From contig NZ_BAABBR010000001.1 in assembly GCF_039538065.1 (NCBI RefSeq), positions 2,332,501-2,396,500 of the forward strand: 64,000 nucleotides of DNA, read 5' to 3'. Numbering within the stretch: position 1 is the stretch's first letter; every line of letters begins with the position of its first letter. The DNA comes from Sphingomonas rosea (GTDB lineage Bacteria; Pseudomonadota; Alphaproteobacteria; Sphingomonadales; Sphingomonadaceae). Under the pieces are notes generated by a model. It had not been told where the DNA came from, did no database searches, and saw nothing but the letters and a program-made list of their open reading frames with translations. Positions 41,246 through 50,421 of the stretch are shown one piece after another. The translations under genes and the position numbers were made by a program.

Positions 41246-43174
41246 TCAGGCGCTCACCCCCGTCTCGACCCCCACGCTGTTGCGGCGGAGCGCCTTCAGC
41301 ACGGTGTCGACGATGTGTGGCGCGTTCAGTTTCGCTTCGTCATACTGCTTCTGCGGGCTGTCCTGGTCCTGGAAGGCGTCGGGCAGGCGCATGGTGCGAA
41401 GCTTGAGGCCACCGTCGATCAGGCCCTCGTCGCTGGCCATGGTCAGGACGTGCGCGCCGAACCCGCCGACTGCGGCTTCCTCGACCGTCACCGCGACCTC
41501 GTGGGTGGTCAGCAGCTTGCGGATCAGCGCCTCGTCGAGCGGTTTGGCGAAGCGGAGGTCCGCGACCGTGGTCGACAGGCCCATGGCCTCCAGCTGCTCG
41601 GCGGCCTTTTCGGCTTCCTCGAGGCGGGTCCCGAGCGAGAGGATGGCGACGGTCTTGCCCTCGCGGACGACGCGGCCCTTGCCGATCTCGAGCTTCTCGG
41701 GAACTTCGGGGATGGCGAGCCCGCGCCCGTTGCCGCGCGGATAGCGGACCGCGATGGGCCCGCTGTCATGCTGCGCCATGGTATGGACCATGTGCGTCAG
41801 CTCGACCTCGTCGGCCGCCGCCATCACCACGAAGTTGGGCAAGGTGCAGAGGTAGGCGAGGTCGAACGAGCCCGCATGCGTCGCGCCGTCGGCGCCGACC
41901 AGCCCGGCGCGGTCCATCGCGAAGCGGACGGGCAGGTTCTGGATCGCGACGTCGTGGACCACCTGGTCGTAGGCGCGCTGGAGGAAGGTCGAATAGATGG
42001 CGCAGAAAGGCCGATAGCCCTCGGCGGCAAGGCCCGCGGCGAAGGTCACCGCATGCTGCTCGGCGATACCGACGTCGAACATGCGCGTGGGATGCGCCTT
42101 CTCGAACAGGTCGAGCCCGGTCCCGCCCGGCATGGCGGCGGTGATGGCGACGATCTTGTCGTCCTCATTGGCCTCGGCGATCAGCGCGTCGGCAAACACC
42201 TTCTGATAGGCCGGCGGCCCGCCGCCCGGGCCCTTGTCCTGTTTGCCGGTGACGACGTCGAACTTGACCACGCCGTGATATTTGTCGGCGCTGCTCTCGG
42301 CCGGCGCATAGCCCTTGCCCTTCTGCGTCACCGCATGGATGAGCATCGGTCCGTGGTCGCTCTCGCGCACGTTCTCGAGGATCTCGACGAGGCTCAGCAC
42401 GTCATGGCCGTCGACCGGCCCGACATAATAGAAGCCCAGTTCCTCGAACAGGGTGCCGCCGGTCATCATCCCGCGGGCATATTCCTCGATCCGCTCGGCC
42501 GCGTTGCGCATCGGCTTGGGGAGATGCCCCGCAAGGCGCGCCGCAAGCTTGCGCGGGCTGAGATACTTGTTGCTTGATACCAGCCGCGCCAGCGCATTGC
42601 GCAGGGAGCCCACCGGCGGCGCGATCGACATGTCGTTGTCGTTGAGGATGACGATCAGCCGGCTGCCCGCCTCGGCCGCATTGTTCATCGCCTCGAAGGC
42701 CATGCCCGCGGTCGCCGCGCCGTCGCCGATCACCGCGATCGCGCGCTTGCTGTCGTTCGAAAGCTTCGAGGCGATCGCGAAGCCGATCGCGGCCGAAATG
42801 CTGGTCGAGCTGTGCGCCGCGCCGAACGGGTCATATTCGCTCTCGGAGCGCTTGGTGAAGCCTGACAGGCCGCCGCCCATGCGCAAGGTCCGGATGCGGT
42901 CGCGGCGGCCGGTGATGACCTTGTGCGGATAGCATTGGTGGCCGACGTCCCAGATCAGCTTGTCGGCGGGCGTGTCGAACACATAGTGGATCGCGACCGT
43001 CAGCTCGACCACGCCGAGGCCCGCGCCAAGGTGTCCGCCTGTCACCGAGACCGCGCTGATCACCTCCTGGCGCAGTTCGTCGCACAGTTGCGGAAGCTGG
43101 CTCTTGTCGAGTTGTCGGATGTCGGCCGGCGTATGGACCGTGTCGAGGAGCGGGGTCTCGGGACGCGTAGTCAT
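41246..43174 (-). CDS. dxs: 1-Deoxy-D-xylulose-5-phosphate synthase
   Basis: A 642-residue thiamine-diphosphate enzyme that joins pyruvate and glyceraldehyde-3-phosphate at the start of the MEP isoprenoid pathway. ThDP motif '[17 protein letters not shown]', active-site '[20 protein letters not shown]' and the C-terminal transketolase-C domain ('[13 protein letters not shown]') are intact. Length is standard. It is first in a dxs-hypothetical-tlyA-tspO-ubiK-ybjN run. Confidence 0.97.
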   Translation of the reverse strand: MTTRPETPLLDTVHTPADIRQLDKSQLPQLCDELRQEVISAVSVTGGHLGAGLGVVELTVAIHYVFDTPADKLIWDVGHQCYPHKVITGRRDRIRTLRMGGGLSGFTKRSESEYDPFGAAHSSTSISAAIGFAIASKLSNDSKRAIAVIGDGAATAGMAFEAMNNAAEAGSRLIVILNDNDMSIAPPVGSLRNALARLVSSNKYLSPRKLAARLAGHLPKPMRNAAERIEEYARGMMTGGTLFEELGFYYVGPVDGHDVLSLVEILENVRESDHGPMLIHAVTQKGKGYAPAESSADKYHGVVKFDVVTGKQDKGPGGGPPAYQKVFADALIAEANEDDKIVAITAAMPGGTGLDLFEKAHPTRMFDVGIAEQHAVTFAAGLAAEGYRPFCAIYSTFLQRAYDQVVHDVAIQNLPVRFAMDRAGLVGADGATHAGSFDLAYLCTLPNFVVMAAADEVELTHMVHTMAQHDSGPIAVRYPRGNGRGLAIPEVPEKLEIGKGRVVREGKTVAILSLGTRLEEAEKAAEQLEAMGLSTTVADLRFAKPLDEALIRKLLTTHEVAVTVEEAAVGGFGAHVLTMASDEGLIDGGLKLRTMRLPDAFQDQDSPQKQYDEAKLNAPHIVDTVLKALRRNSVGVETGVSA

Positions 43175-43193
43175 AGGACCCCTGCCCTAAACC

Positions 43194-44234
43194 CTAAGCG
43201 CGCCTAAGTCGAATAGGCTCTTTGTCCGCAACGATTCCGCCCGCGCGCCGCTCGGCGATGAGGAGGTCGATCGCCGCCCGCGCGGCCTCGAACCGCGCCT
43301 CGAAATCGCCCTCGATGACGACCGTCGGCGCGCGGGTCAGCTGGAGCACGTCGCGCGCGATGCTGTCGAAGCGCTGGCGGGCGCGCGGCTCGCCATAGAC
43401 CCGGGTCCCGTCGTCGACGAATGGCACGTCGGCCGCAAGCATGAGATAGAGGTCGGCCTTGCGGTGACACATCAGCTGGTCGGGGACGAAGCCGATCATC
43501 ATCTGCGACCAGGCCGCGGTCATCAGTGCGTCGGTGTCGGCGATGAGCAACCGGTTGCACCACGGCCGAGCGGCCTCGATCTCGGCCTGCTGGGCGAGGC
43601 CGATCAGGGTCAGGTCCTCCTCGCGGCAATCGGTCCCGTGGATCTCGCAATGCGCCCGGCCATATTCGGGGACGAGCACCGTGTCATAATGGTCGGCGAG
43701 CCGTGCCGCGAGCGTCGACTTGCCCGTGCTCTCGACCCCGTGGAGGACGACCGAGAGCGAATAATGCGCCCGCGAGGGCTTGGGCAGCCAGTGCCAATGC
43801 CCCCACCAGTCGCCGCGCACCGCGGTCGAGGACAGGCCGCCCAGCCCGTGTCGGTCGGCGCCGAGGATCCGCCCGCCCAGCGGCACAAAGAAGGCCGCGA
43901 GATGCCGCGCCAGCTCGGCGCCATAAGCCTCGCCCGCGAACACGCGGTCGATCGGCTCAGGATGGTGCTGGCGGACGATGTCGGTCCAGATCTGCCAGAA
44001 GCGCGGATGGTCCTCGGGCGCCTGCGGGGCGGCCGGGTCATCGTGCAGCACCACGCGGCATTGGGGGAAGAGCTCGCGCATCCACTCGAGCCGGGTGCGG
44101 CCCGCAATCTCGTCGCCCGGCAGCCCGCAGACGAGGATGGTCAATTCGTCGACCAGCGCGGCGGCCGAGCGGATCAGGCTGACATGGCCGGCATGCGGCG
44201 GCAGGAACTTGCCGAGGATGAACCCACGTTTCAC
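43194..44234 (-). CDS. nadR: NadR-like NMN adenylyltransferase / ribosylnicotinamide kinase
   Basis: A 346-residue bifunctional enzyme. The N-terminal nucleotidyltransferase starts 'KRGFILGKFLPPHAGHVSLI' and has 'GGLSSTAVRGDWWGHW'. The C-terminal kinase has the P-loop 'LHGVESTGKSTLAARL' and 'VPEYGRAHCEIHGTDC'. It converts nicotinamide riboside to NMN and NAD. The N-terminal HTH repressor domain of enterobacterial NadR is absent. The GTG start follows pnuC with no gap. Confidence 0.9.
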   Translation of the reverse strand: MKRGFILGKFLPPHAGHVSLIRSAAALVDELTILVCGLPGDEIAGRTRLEWMRELFPQCRVVLHDDPAAPQAPEDHPRFWQIWTDIVRQHHPEPIDRVFAGEAYGAELARHLAAFFVPLGGRILGADRHGLGGLSSTAVRGDWWGHWHWLPKPSRAHYSLSVVLHGVESTGKSTLAARLADHYDTVLVPEYGRAHCEIHGTDCREEDLTLIGLAQQAEIEAARPWCNRLLIADTDALMTAAWSQMMIGFVPDQLMCHRKADLYLMLAADVPFVDDGTRVYGEPRARQRFDSIARDVLQLTRAPTVVIEGDFEARFEAARAAIDLLIAERRAGGIVADKEPIRLRRA

Positions 44235-44795
44235 TTACACAGGGACTTTCTTCTGCCATTCGCGCAGCCCGAGCAGCGCGAGAAGGAGGAACAGGAGGTA
44301 GAGCGCAGCGGTAACGGTGAGGCCGCGCGAGAGATAGAGCGGGATGGCGACCAGATCGACCGCGATCCACAGCCACCAGCATTCGACCCGCCGCTTCGAC
44401 TGGAGCAGTTGCGCCGCGACGCTCGCGATCGCGACCCCGCCGTCGACATGCGGCGCGGCTGCGTCGGTCAGCCGGGCCATGGCGATGCCCCAGGCGAGCG
44501 CCAGCGCGGCAATGCCCGCGGCCCAGGCGAGCCGCTGGCGGACGTCCATCCGCTCGACCGCGACATGCGCGTCCTCGGCCCGGTCGGCCCGCGCCCAGGC
44601 CCACCAGCCGTAGAGCTGGACCACGAAGAAGAAGATCTGCAGCAGCGCGTCGGAATAGAGCTTCGCTTCGAAGAAGACGAAGAAATAGAGGGCGACCATG
44701 GCCAGCCCGAAGGGATAGTTCCACAGGCTCCGGCGGACGACCAGGGTCACGTTGACGACACCGAGCGCCGCCGCAATGGCTTCGAGCAAATTCAC
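44235..44795 (-). CDS. pnuC: Nicotinamide riboside transporter PnuC
   Basis: A 186-residue membrane protein with about seven TM helices. The PnuC signatures 'NYPFGLAMVALYFFVFF', 'LLQIFFFVVQLYGWWAWA' and 'WWLWIAVDLVAIPLYL' are clear. It imports nicotinamide riboside, which the adjacent NadR-like kinase would trap. Confidence 0.93.
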   Translation of the reverse strand: MNLLEAIAAALGVVNVTLVVRRSLWNYPFGLAMVALYFFVFFEAKLYSDALLQIFFFVVQLYGWWAWARADRAEDAHVAVERMDVRQRLAWAAGIAALALAWGIAMARLTDAAAPHVDGGVAIASVAAQLLQSKRRVECWWLWIAVDLVAIPLYLSRGLTVTAALYLLFLLLALLGLREWQKKVPV

Positions 44796-44833
44796 CGGAG
44801 CGGACTGGTAGACGCGATGGTGTTAAGAAGGCG

Positions 44834-45292
44834 TCAGTTGCAGTCCTCGCAGGTCCCGCGCACTTCGATCACCGGGCGCGAGGGGGCGAAGCCGCTCTTT
44901 TCCGCGACCTTGCGGACATTGTCCGCAATGCTGTCGTCGTCGAGATGCTTGGCCTGCCCGCAATGGTCGCAGATCAGGAAGATGCAGTCGTGCAGGCAGC
45001 CCGGATGGGCGTTGGCGACATAGGCGTTGGCGCTCTCCACCCGCATCGCGAGGTTGGTGCCCACGAACAGGTCGAGGATCCGGTAGACGCTGTTGGCCGC
45101 GACCCGGCGTCCCTGCGCGTTGGAAACGGCTTCGGCGATGTCGTAGGCGGAGGCGGGACGGTCGAAGCCGGCGAGCGCGTCGAACACGGCTTCGCGCATC
45201 CCGGTCCATTGCTCGCCGCGCCCGGTCAGCCGGTCCCTGGCTGCTTCCTTGAGGTCCGGGCTACCGTGCACGTGGTGGTCATGTTTCGCCAT
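44834..45292 (-). CDS. zur: Fur-family regulator, probably Zur
   Basis: A 152-residue winged-helix metalloregulator. The N-terminus is His-rich ('KHDHHVHG'), the DNA-binding domain has 'YDIAEAVSNAQGRRVAANSV', and the metal-binding domain has 'GCLHDCIFLICDHCGQAKHL' plus a final 'CEDC'. The two CxxC pairs (CDHC, CEDC) fit a structural-zinc site. Zur is favoured over Fur by the His-rich N-terminus and the nearby MerC gene, which is only an inference. It is the next minus-strand gene upstream of pnuC, 38 bp away, and probably separate from it. Confidence 0.82.
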   Translation of the reverse strand: MAKHDHHVHGSPDLKEAARDRLTGRGEQWTGMREAVFDALAGFDRPASAYDIAEAVSNAQGRRVAANSVYRILDLFVGTNLAMRVESANAYVANAHPGCLHDCIFLICDHCGQAKHLDDDSIADNVRKVAEKSGFAPSRPVIEVRGTCEDCN

Positions 45293-45308
45293 GGTATATC
45301 AATATGCC
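45293..45308. promoter_or_regulatory. AT-rich near-palindrome upstream of zur
   Basis: GGTATATCAATATGCC, palindromic except for one position, directly precedes the zur start in otherwise GC-rich DNA. It may be a self-binding operator or part of the promoter. It is not a match to a motif I can cite. Confidence 0.35.
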
Positions 45309-45362
45309 TCGTGACGGGCCGCGACAAGTGAACCGGCGCCACAGTCGCGGCGTTCCCCACCG

Positions 45363-46070
45363 ATGCTGACCCGCCCCGACCCTCCGCACGCCAGTGGCGC
45401 CCCCGTCCGGCGCGACGCGCACGAGGGCGAGGGCGCGACCCGCGGCACCGGGCGGATGGAGGCGTTCGCCGACGGTGTCTTCGCCATCGCCTTCACCTTG
45501 CCGATCTTCAACATCGTCATGCCGACGCTGTCGGGCAGCGGCGCGGCGCTCGGGCGCGACCTCGTCGCGGGCTGGCCGCACCATGTCGGCTATGCCCTCG
45601 CGAGCCTCGTCATCGCGCTTTACTGGGTCCACCATCATTTCTCGGGCGCGATCTATCGCACCACCGGCCATTATTTCCTGCTCGCCACCGCGCTGTTCCT
45701 GACGATGATCGGCTACATCGCCTTTCCCGTCCGCGCCTTCGCCGAGAGCATCCCCTACCCCGACGCGCTGCCGTCGGCCGCACGCTACCTCGTCCTGTGC
45801 TTGGCACTGACCTCGGTCACCTGGCTGTTCAAGTGGAGCATCGGCAACGCCTTCGGCCATGTCGACGACCGGCTCGACCCCGCCTATGTCGCGCGGCTGA
45901 CCCGGCTCTACCGGAAGGTGACGGCGTGGAACGTCATGGCGGCCATCGTCGCCTGGGCCTGGTGGCCCGCCGGTCTCGTGCTGATCGCGATGGGGCTGCT
46001 GATCAAGCTCAGGCCACCCGAAACCCCGCGCTATTGCGGCGAGGCGCCGGCGATCGAGAACGACGGTTAG
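45363..46070 (+). CDS. TMEM175-family (DUF1211) membrane protein
   Basis: A 235-residue protein with about five to six TM helices. The N-terminal motif 'RMEAFADGVFAIAFTL' matches the RxxxFSDxxxAIxxTL motif of bacterial TMEM175 K+ channels, with Ala instead of Ser at the F-S-D position. Its stop shares bases with the convergent merC stop. Ion selectivity is not shown by sequence. Confidence 0.8.
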   Translation: MLTRPDPPHASGAPVRRDAHEGEGATRGTGRMEAFADGVFAIAFTLPIFNIVMPTLSGSGAALGRDLVAGWPHHVGYALASLVIALYWVHHHFSGAIYRTTGHYFLLATALFLTMIGYIAFPVRAFAESIPYPDALPSAARYLVLCLALTSVTWLFKWSIGNAFGHVDDRLDPAYVARLTRLYRKVTAWNVMAAIVAWAWWPAGLVLIAMGLLIKLRPPETPRYCGEAPAIENDG

Positions 46071-46468
46071 CGCCGCCCGAAGGGATGCGAGGTGCCGCGG
46101 CGGTTGAGATCGTGGCCCAAGGCCAGGATCATCACGCCGAGGATCGTCGCAAAGGCTTCGCCACCGTCATGCGGCAGGGTCAGCGCGCCGGCCATCACGC
46201 CGAGTCCGAGACCGCCCACCGCGCTCGGCATCATGAAGCCATGCTCGAGCACCCCGCGGCCGAGCGCGAAGGCTCCGAGCAGCATCGCGAAGCTCAACCC
46301 CACCTCGTGGATCCAATCGCTCCCGAGCAGGCTGCCGAACGCCGACATCGCCGCGACCAGCACCGTGGTCGCGACGCAATGCACCAGGCACAGCCCGGAC
46401 AGGCCGATCGCCAGCCGGTCGAGCCGGTTGCTGTGGGAGTGGGCGTTGGTCATCGTCTTGCTCGTCAT
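46067..46468 (-). CDS. MerC-domain membrane protein
   Basis: A 133-residue protein with four TM helices and the 'LCLVHCVATTVLVAAM' Cys-x-x-x-Cys element of MerC. The N-terminus is His-rich ('TNAHSHSNRLDRL'). MerC proteins move mercury or, more often in chromosomal copies, other soft or zinc-like metals; the nearby Zur-type gene favours a zinc link. In-frame ATGs at 46483 and 46453 are alternative starts. It is divergent from ctaA. Confidence 0.78.
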   Translation of the reverse strand: MTSKTMTNAHSHSNRLDRLAIGLSGLCLVHCVATTVLVAAMSAFGSLLGSDWIHEVGLSFAMLLGAFALGRGVLEHGFMMPSAVGGLGLGVMAGALTLPHDGGEAFATILGVMILALGHDLNRRGTSHPFGRR

Positions 46469-46540
46469 GTAATAGTGCAACATCGGCAAAGATACAACAT
46501 CTCGCCTGGGACATTTGGTCCGCTTGCCGGAGGTTTGGCG

Positions 46541-46558
46541 CCCCGCCATATGGCGGGG
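46541..46558. promoter_or_regulatory. 18-bp perfect palindrome over the ctaA start codon
   Basis: CCCCGCCATATGGCGGGG is fully palindromic and has the ctaA ATG at its centre. It could form an RNA hairpin that hides the start codon or a DNA-binding site. It may also be coincidental, since the ATG is inside NdeI-like sequence flanked by G/C runs. Confidence 0.5.
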
Positions 46559-47641
46559 ATGATCGCTGCCCCGGCCCTCTCCCGTGCGCGTCCGCGTGCC
46601 GTCTCCAACTGGCTCCTCACCATCTGCGTCCTCATCTTCGCGATGGTGGTGGTCGGCGGGATCACGCGCCTGACCGAAAGCGGGCTCAGCATCACCGAGT
46701 GGAAGCCGATCACGGGCGCCATTCCCCCGCTGACCCAGGCGCAGTGGGAGCATCAGTTCCAGCTCTACCAGCGCATTCCCGAATATCAGCAATTGAACCG
46801 CGGCATGACGCTGACCGAGTTCAAGAACATCTTCTTCTGGGAGTGGGTGCACCGCCAGCTTGGCCGCGTGATCGGCCTCGTTGCGCTGCTGCCGCTGATC
46901 TGGTTCGCCGCGCGGAAGGCGATTCCCGCCGGATACGGCTGGCGCACCGCGATCATCTTCCTCGGGGTCTGCGTCCAGGGCGCGATCGGCTGGTGGATGG
47001 TGGCGAGCGGGCTCAGCGAGCGCACCGACGTCAGCCACGTCCGCCTCGCGGTCCACCTGCTGACCGCGCTCCTCATCTTCGCGTACACGCTCTGGACCGC
47101 GCTCGACCTGCGTTCCCCCGAAGCGCAGCCCCGCCGGATTCCGACGATCGGCCTGTGGACCCTGGGCGCACTCTTCGTGCAGCTGCTGTTCGGCGCTTAT
47201 GTCGCGGGGCTCGACGCGGGCTATGCCTTCAGCACCTGGCCGCTGATGGGAAGCGAGCTTTATCCCGTCGGCGCGCCGTGGCTCGAGCCGGCGCTGCGCA
47301 ACTTCGTCGACAATCCGATCACTGTGCAGTTCATCCACCGCTGGTGGGCGTTCGTGGTGCTCGCCTTCGCGGTGGTGCTGGCCCGCCGGGTCAAGCGCGC
47401 GGGCGGACGGCGCGAATCGATCCTCGTCCATGCGGCGATCGGCACCCAGATCCTGCTCGGCATCGCCACCCTCCTGACCGGGGTCGCCCTCCATGTCGCG
47501 GTCGCCCACCAGGCCACCGCCGCGCTCCTCCTCGCCAGCATCGTCGCCGCCGCGCACCGGCTGGCGAGCGCCTCGGCTTCTCCCGTCGAGAACGGGATGG
47601 GCGCAACGCCGCTCGTCCCGGGCGCAGTCGCGGGACGGTGA
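46550..47641 (+). CDS. ctaA: Heme A synthase (COX15/CtaA)
   Basis: A 363-residue membrane enzyme that oxidises heme O to heme A for aa3-type cytochrome oxidase. It has eight TM helices and the COX15 signatures 'VVVGGITRLTESGLSITEWK', 'WEWVHRQLGRVIGL', 'SHVRLAVHLLTALLIF' and 'QFIHRWWAFVVL' with the heme-ligand His residues. The start is ATG 46550; ATG 46559 is possible. It overlaps cutA by 4 bp. Confidence 0.93.
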   Translation: MAGMIAAPALSRARPRAVSNWLLTICVLIFAMVVVGGITRLTESGLSITEWKPITGAIPPLTQAQWEHQFQLYQRIPEYQQLNRGMTLTEFKNIFFWEWVHRQLGRVIGLVALLPLIWFAARKAIPAGYGWRTAIIFLGVCVQGAIGWWMVASGLSERTDVSHVRLAVHLLTALLIFAYTLWTALDLRSPEAQPRRIPTIGLWTLGALFVQLLFGAYVAGLDAGYAFSTWPLMGSELYPVGAPWLEPALRNFVDNPITVQFIHRWWAFVVLAFAVVLARRVKRAGGRRESILVHAAIGTQILLGIATLLTGVALHVAVAHQATAALLLASIVAAAHRLASASASPVENGMGATPLVPGAVAGR

Positions 47642-47967
47642 GCCTCCTCTCGGTCTATTGCGTCTTCGCCGACGCCGAGGAAGCCGAACGCATCGGCCGC
47701 CTCGTGATCGAGGAACGCCTCGCCGCCTGCATCAACATCCTCGGCCCCTGCCGCAGCATCTATGCCTGGGAGGGCGCGATCGAGGACTCCCGCGAAGTCC
47801 CCGCGGTCCTCAAGACCAGCGCCTCCGCCATCGACACGCTGATCGCCCGCCTCGCCCAACTCCACAGCTACGACGTCCCCGCGATCACCGCCTGGCCGGT
47901 CGCCCACGCCTTTGAACCCTATGCCGCCTGGGTCGCGGCGAGCACCGAACAGGAGCGCGACGCATGA
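47638..47967 (+). CDS. cutA: CutA-type divalent-cation tolerance protein
   Basis: A 109-residue CutA1 trimer-type protein with 'VYCVFADAEEAERIGRLVIE', 'RLAACINILGPCRSIYAW' and 'EVPAVLKTSASAI'. The GTG start overlaps the ctaA stop, and the stop overlaps the next gene (ATGA). The family is linked to copper/heavy-metal tolerance but its mechanism is unclear. Confidence 0.92.
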   Translation: MSLLSVYCVFADAEEAERIGRLVIEERLAACINILGPCRSIYAWEGAIEDSREVPAVLKTSASAIDTLIARLAQLHSYDVPAITAWPVAHAFEPYAAWVAASTEQERDA

Positions 47968-48320
47968 GCGACTGGCAGACCCCCAACCTCCCCTCGCGCG
48001 ACTTCGACAAGACCGAGGCCTTCATGGGCGCGCTCGGCTTCACCCGCGCCTATCGCTCGGCCGGCTGGATGATCCTGCGCCGCGGCACGCTGCAGATCGA
48101 ATATTTCCACCATCCCGACTTCGATCCCGAGAACAGCGGCTACGGCACCTGCCTGCGCCTCGACGACCTCGACGCCTTCTACCAGGTCTGTCTCGACGCC
48201 GGCATTCCGGTGAAGAACATCGGCGCGCCGCGGCTTCATCCGCCCAGGCAGGAGCCCGAAATCCGCCGGGCGGCGATGATTGACCCGGATTTCAGCCTTT
48301 TTCACCTCATCCAGAACTGA
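47964..48320 (+). CDS. Glyoxalase-fold bleomycin-resistance-like protein
   Basis: A 118-residue vicinal-oxygen-chelate protein with the layout of bleomycin-binding proteins: 'NLPSRDFDKTEAFMGALGF', 'GWMILRRGTLQIEYFHHPDF' and 'IDPDFSLFHLIQN'. It may bind a small ligand rather than act as an enzyme. It is translationally coupled to cutA. Confidence 0.85.
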   Translation: MSDWQTPNLPSRDFDKTEAFMGALGFTRAYRSAGWMILRRGTLQIEYFHHPDFDPENSGYGTCLRLDDLDAFYQVCLDAGIPVKNIGAPRLHPPRQEPEIRRAAMIDPDFSLFHLIQN

Positions 48321-48359
48321 ACGGTATCATTTTACCCGTCCAGAAAGCTGCGGTTTTGC

Positions 48360-48388
48360 TTGACTTTTCGGCCCTCGAAAACGATTAG
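48360..48388 (+). promoter_or_regulatory. Candidate promoter of rplM-rpsI
   Basis: TTGACT at 48360-48365 and GATTAG at 48383-48388 are 17 bp apart, about 60 bp upstream of rplM. The -10 match is weak. A GC-rich leader follows, and L13 autoregulation through it is possible but not demonstrated. Confidence 0.5.
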
Positions 48389-48449
48389 CCCGCTCAGGCG
48401 CTGCCTTTCGGGGCGGCGTTTTCCTGTTTCAAAGTGAGGTTTTCAGCCC

Positions 48450-48929
48450 ATGAAGGCGCTGTTGAAGACCACCAAGTCGGCCAAGCCGGCGGAGGTCGAG
48501 AAGAAGTGGCATCTGATTGATGCCGAGGGTCTGGTCGTCGGCCGTGTCGCCACGATCATCGCCAACATCCTGCGCGGCAAGCATAAGCCGAGCTTCACCC
48601 CGCACGTCGATTGCGGCGATCACGTCGTCGTCATCAACGCCGACAAGGTCCGCTTCACCGGCCGCAAGCTGCAGCAGAAGATCTACTACAAGCACACCGG
48701 TTACGCCGGTGGCCTGAAGGAGACCACCGCTGCCAAGGTCCTCGACGGCCGCTTCCCCGAGCGCGTGCTCGAGAAGGCTGTCGAGCGCATGATCCCGCGC
48801 GGGCCGCTCGGCCGCGACCAGATGCGTGCCCTGCACCTCTACAACGGGACCGAGCATCCCCATGCCGGCCAGGATCCGCAGACGCTCGACGTCGCGTCGA
48901 TGAACCGCAAGAACAAGGTGGGCGCATAA
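48450..48929 (+). CDS. rplM: 50S ribosomal protein L13
   Basis: A 159-residue L13 with '[20 protein letters not shown]', '[19 protein letters not shown]' and '[16 protein letters not shown]' followed by 'HPHAGQDPQ'. Length is typical with a short C-terminal extension. It is followed one base later by rpsI, the universal pair. Confidence 0.97.
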   Translation: MKALLKTTKSAKPAEVEKKWHLIDAEGLVVGRVATIIANILRGKHKPSFTPHVDCGDHVVVINADKVRFTGRKLQQKIYYKHTGYAGGLKETTAAKVLDGRFPERVLEKAVERMIPRGPLGRDQMRALHLYNGTEHPHAGQDPQTLDVASMNRKNKVGA

Positions 48930-48930
48930 G

Positions 48931-49509
48931 ATGGCCGACAAGAAGTCCCTCTCCGATCTCGGCGCGCTGACCAGCCAGCCGGCGCCGGCCCCCGAGGCTG
49001 CCGCCGCTCCGGCCGAGACCGCCGCTGCCGACGCCGGCGCTCCGGAAGCCGCACAGGAAGAGAACGCCCCGTTCGTTCCGGCCGTCTCGGACGCCCCGCT
49101 GCGCGAGCAGCAGCTCGACAAGTTCGGCCGCGCTTATGCGACCGGCCGCCGCAAGGACGCCGTTGCGCGCGTCTGGCTGAAGCCGGGCTCGGGCAAGATC
49201 GTGGTCAACGGCCGCGACCAGGAAGTCTATTTCGCGCGTCCGACGCTGCGCCTCGTCATCAACCAGCCGTTCGGAATCACCGACCGCGCCGGCCAGTATG
49301 ACATCATCGCCACCGTCAAGGGCGGCGGTCTGTCGGGCCAGGCGGGCGCCGTGCTTCACGGCATCGCCCAGGCGCTCTCGCGCTACGAGCCGGTGCTCCG
49401 CACCACCGTCAAGCGCGCCGGCTTCCTGACCCGCGATCCGCGCGTCGTCGAACGTAAGAAGTACGGCAAGGCGAAGGCCCGCCGCAGCTTCCAGTTCTCG
49501 AAGCGCTAA
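48931..49509 (+). CDS. rpsI: 30S ribosomal protein S9 with extended Ala/Pro-rich N-terminus
   Basis: A 192-residue S9. The core begins near residue 65 ('[18 protein letters not shown]') and ends '[11 protein letters not shown]' with the basic tail that reaches the P-site tRNA. The first ~60 residues are an Ala/Pro/Glu-rich extension not present in E. coli S9 (130 aa). A terminator follows. Confidence 0.96.
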   Translation: MADKKSLSDLGALTSQPAPAPEAAAAPAETAAADAGAPEAAQEENAPFVPAVSDAPLREQQLDKFGRAYATGRRKDAVARVWLKPGSGKIVVNGRDQEVYFARPTLRLVINQPFGITDRAGQYDIIATVKGGGLSGQAGAVLHGIAQALSRYEPVLRTTVKRAGFLTRDPRVVERKKYGKAKARRSFQFSKR

Positions 49510-49532
49510 GCTTTTTCACCATCCAGCCGACA

Positions 49533-49569
49533 AGGGCGTCCCGTTCATCGCGGGGCGCCCTTTTCTTTT
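49533..49569 (+). terminator. Intrinsic terminator after rpsI
   Basis: AGGGCGTCCCG and CGGGGCGCCCT pair over 11 bp (one G-U) with loop TTCATCG, followed by a T-rich run (TTTTCTTTT). Confidence 0.85.
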
Positions 49570-49595
49570 GGTTCCTGACAATCTGTTCAGGAACC
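49570..49595. repeat. Perfect inverted repeat upstream of the dimethylargininase gene
   Basis: GGTTCCTGA and TCAGGAACC form a 9-bp perfect stem with loop CAATCTGT. It directly follows the rpsI terminator and ends 46 bp before the next ATG. It may be an operator or a second terminator. Confidence 0.55.
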
Positions 49596-49641
49596 AGCCG
49601 CCCTCCGCTGCGTCTTGGATTGAAACTCATCGGGAGCGACC

Positions 49642-50415
49642 ATGCCGATCGCCTTCACTCGGGGCCTGAGCCCGACCTTTGCCGCCTGCGAACTCACCCA
49701 CCTCGATCGCAAGCCGATCGACCTCGACCGCGCTGCCGCGCAGCATGCGGCCTATGAGGCTGCGCTGTCACGCGCGGGCTTCGACGTCGTGCGCCTGCCC
49801 GACCTTCCGACCCATGCCGATGCCGTGTTCGTCGAGGACACCGCCATCATCCTTGGCGAGCATGCCATCATCACCCGCCCCGGCGCCCCCTCGCGCCGGC
49901 CCGAGGCCGACAGCACGGCGCAGAGCCTTGCGACACGCTTTACCGTCCACCGCCTGACCCGAGGCCGGCTCGACGGCGGCGACGTGCTGCGCATCGGCGA
50001 CAAGATCTACGTCGGCCAGTCGCGCCGCACCGACTGCGCGGGCATCGTCAATCTCGCGGGGCTGGCCGGGCGCCTCGGCTACGAGGTGATCGAGGTTCCG
50101 CACGAGCATTGCCTCCACCTCAAGACCGGCGCCACCTATGCCGGTGTCGACGACCAGGGCCGCGACGTGGTGCTGGTCAATCCCGACTGGATCGACCCCA
50201 ATGTGTTCGAGGACGTCTTCCTCGTGCCCAGCGCCCCCGGCGAGGACTTCGGCGCCAACGCGCTCAAGGCCGGCGACCGCCTGATCTACCCGAGCGCCTA
50301 TCCGCGCACCGCCGAGCGGCTGCGGATGCTCGGCTTCCAGGTCGACGAGGTCGATATCGGCGAACTCGAGAAGGCCGAGGCGGGCCTGACCTGCATGAGC
50401 CTCATCGCCGACTGA
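49642..50415 (+). CDS. Dimethylarginine dimethylaminohydrolase (amidinotransferase fold)
   Basis: A 257-residue guanidino-modifying enzyme of the DDAH/arginine-deiminase superfamily. It has 'ADAVFVEDTAIIL' with the substrate-binding Glu/Asp, 'TRGRLDGGDVLRIG', 'HEHCLHLKTGATY' with the catalytic His, and the nucleophile Cys in 'LTCMSLIAD' (C251). DDAH gives citrulline and dimethylamine. It is a single gene that faces the GFA gene. Confidence 0.9.
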   Translation: MPIAFTRGLSPTFAACELTHLDRKPIDLDRAAAQHAAYEAALSRAGFDVVRLPDLPTHADAVFVEDTAIILGEHAIITRPGAPSRRPEADSTAQSLATRFTVHRLTRGRLDGGDVLRIGDKIYVGQSRRTDCAGIVNLAGLAGRLGYEVIEVPHEHCLHLKTGATYAGVDDQGRDVVLVNPDWIDPNVFEDVFLVPSAPGEDFGANALKAGDRLIYPSAYPRTAERLRMLGFQVDEVDIGELEKAEAGLTCMSLIAD

Positions 50416-50421
50416 CGCGGC

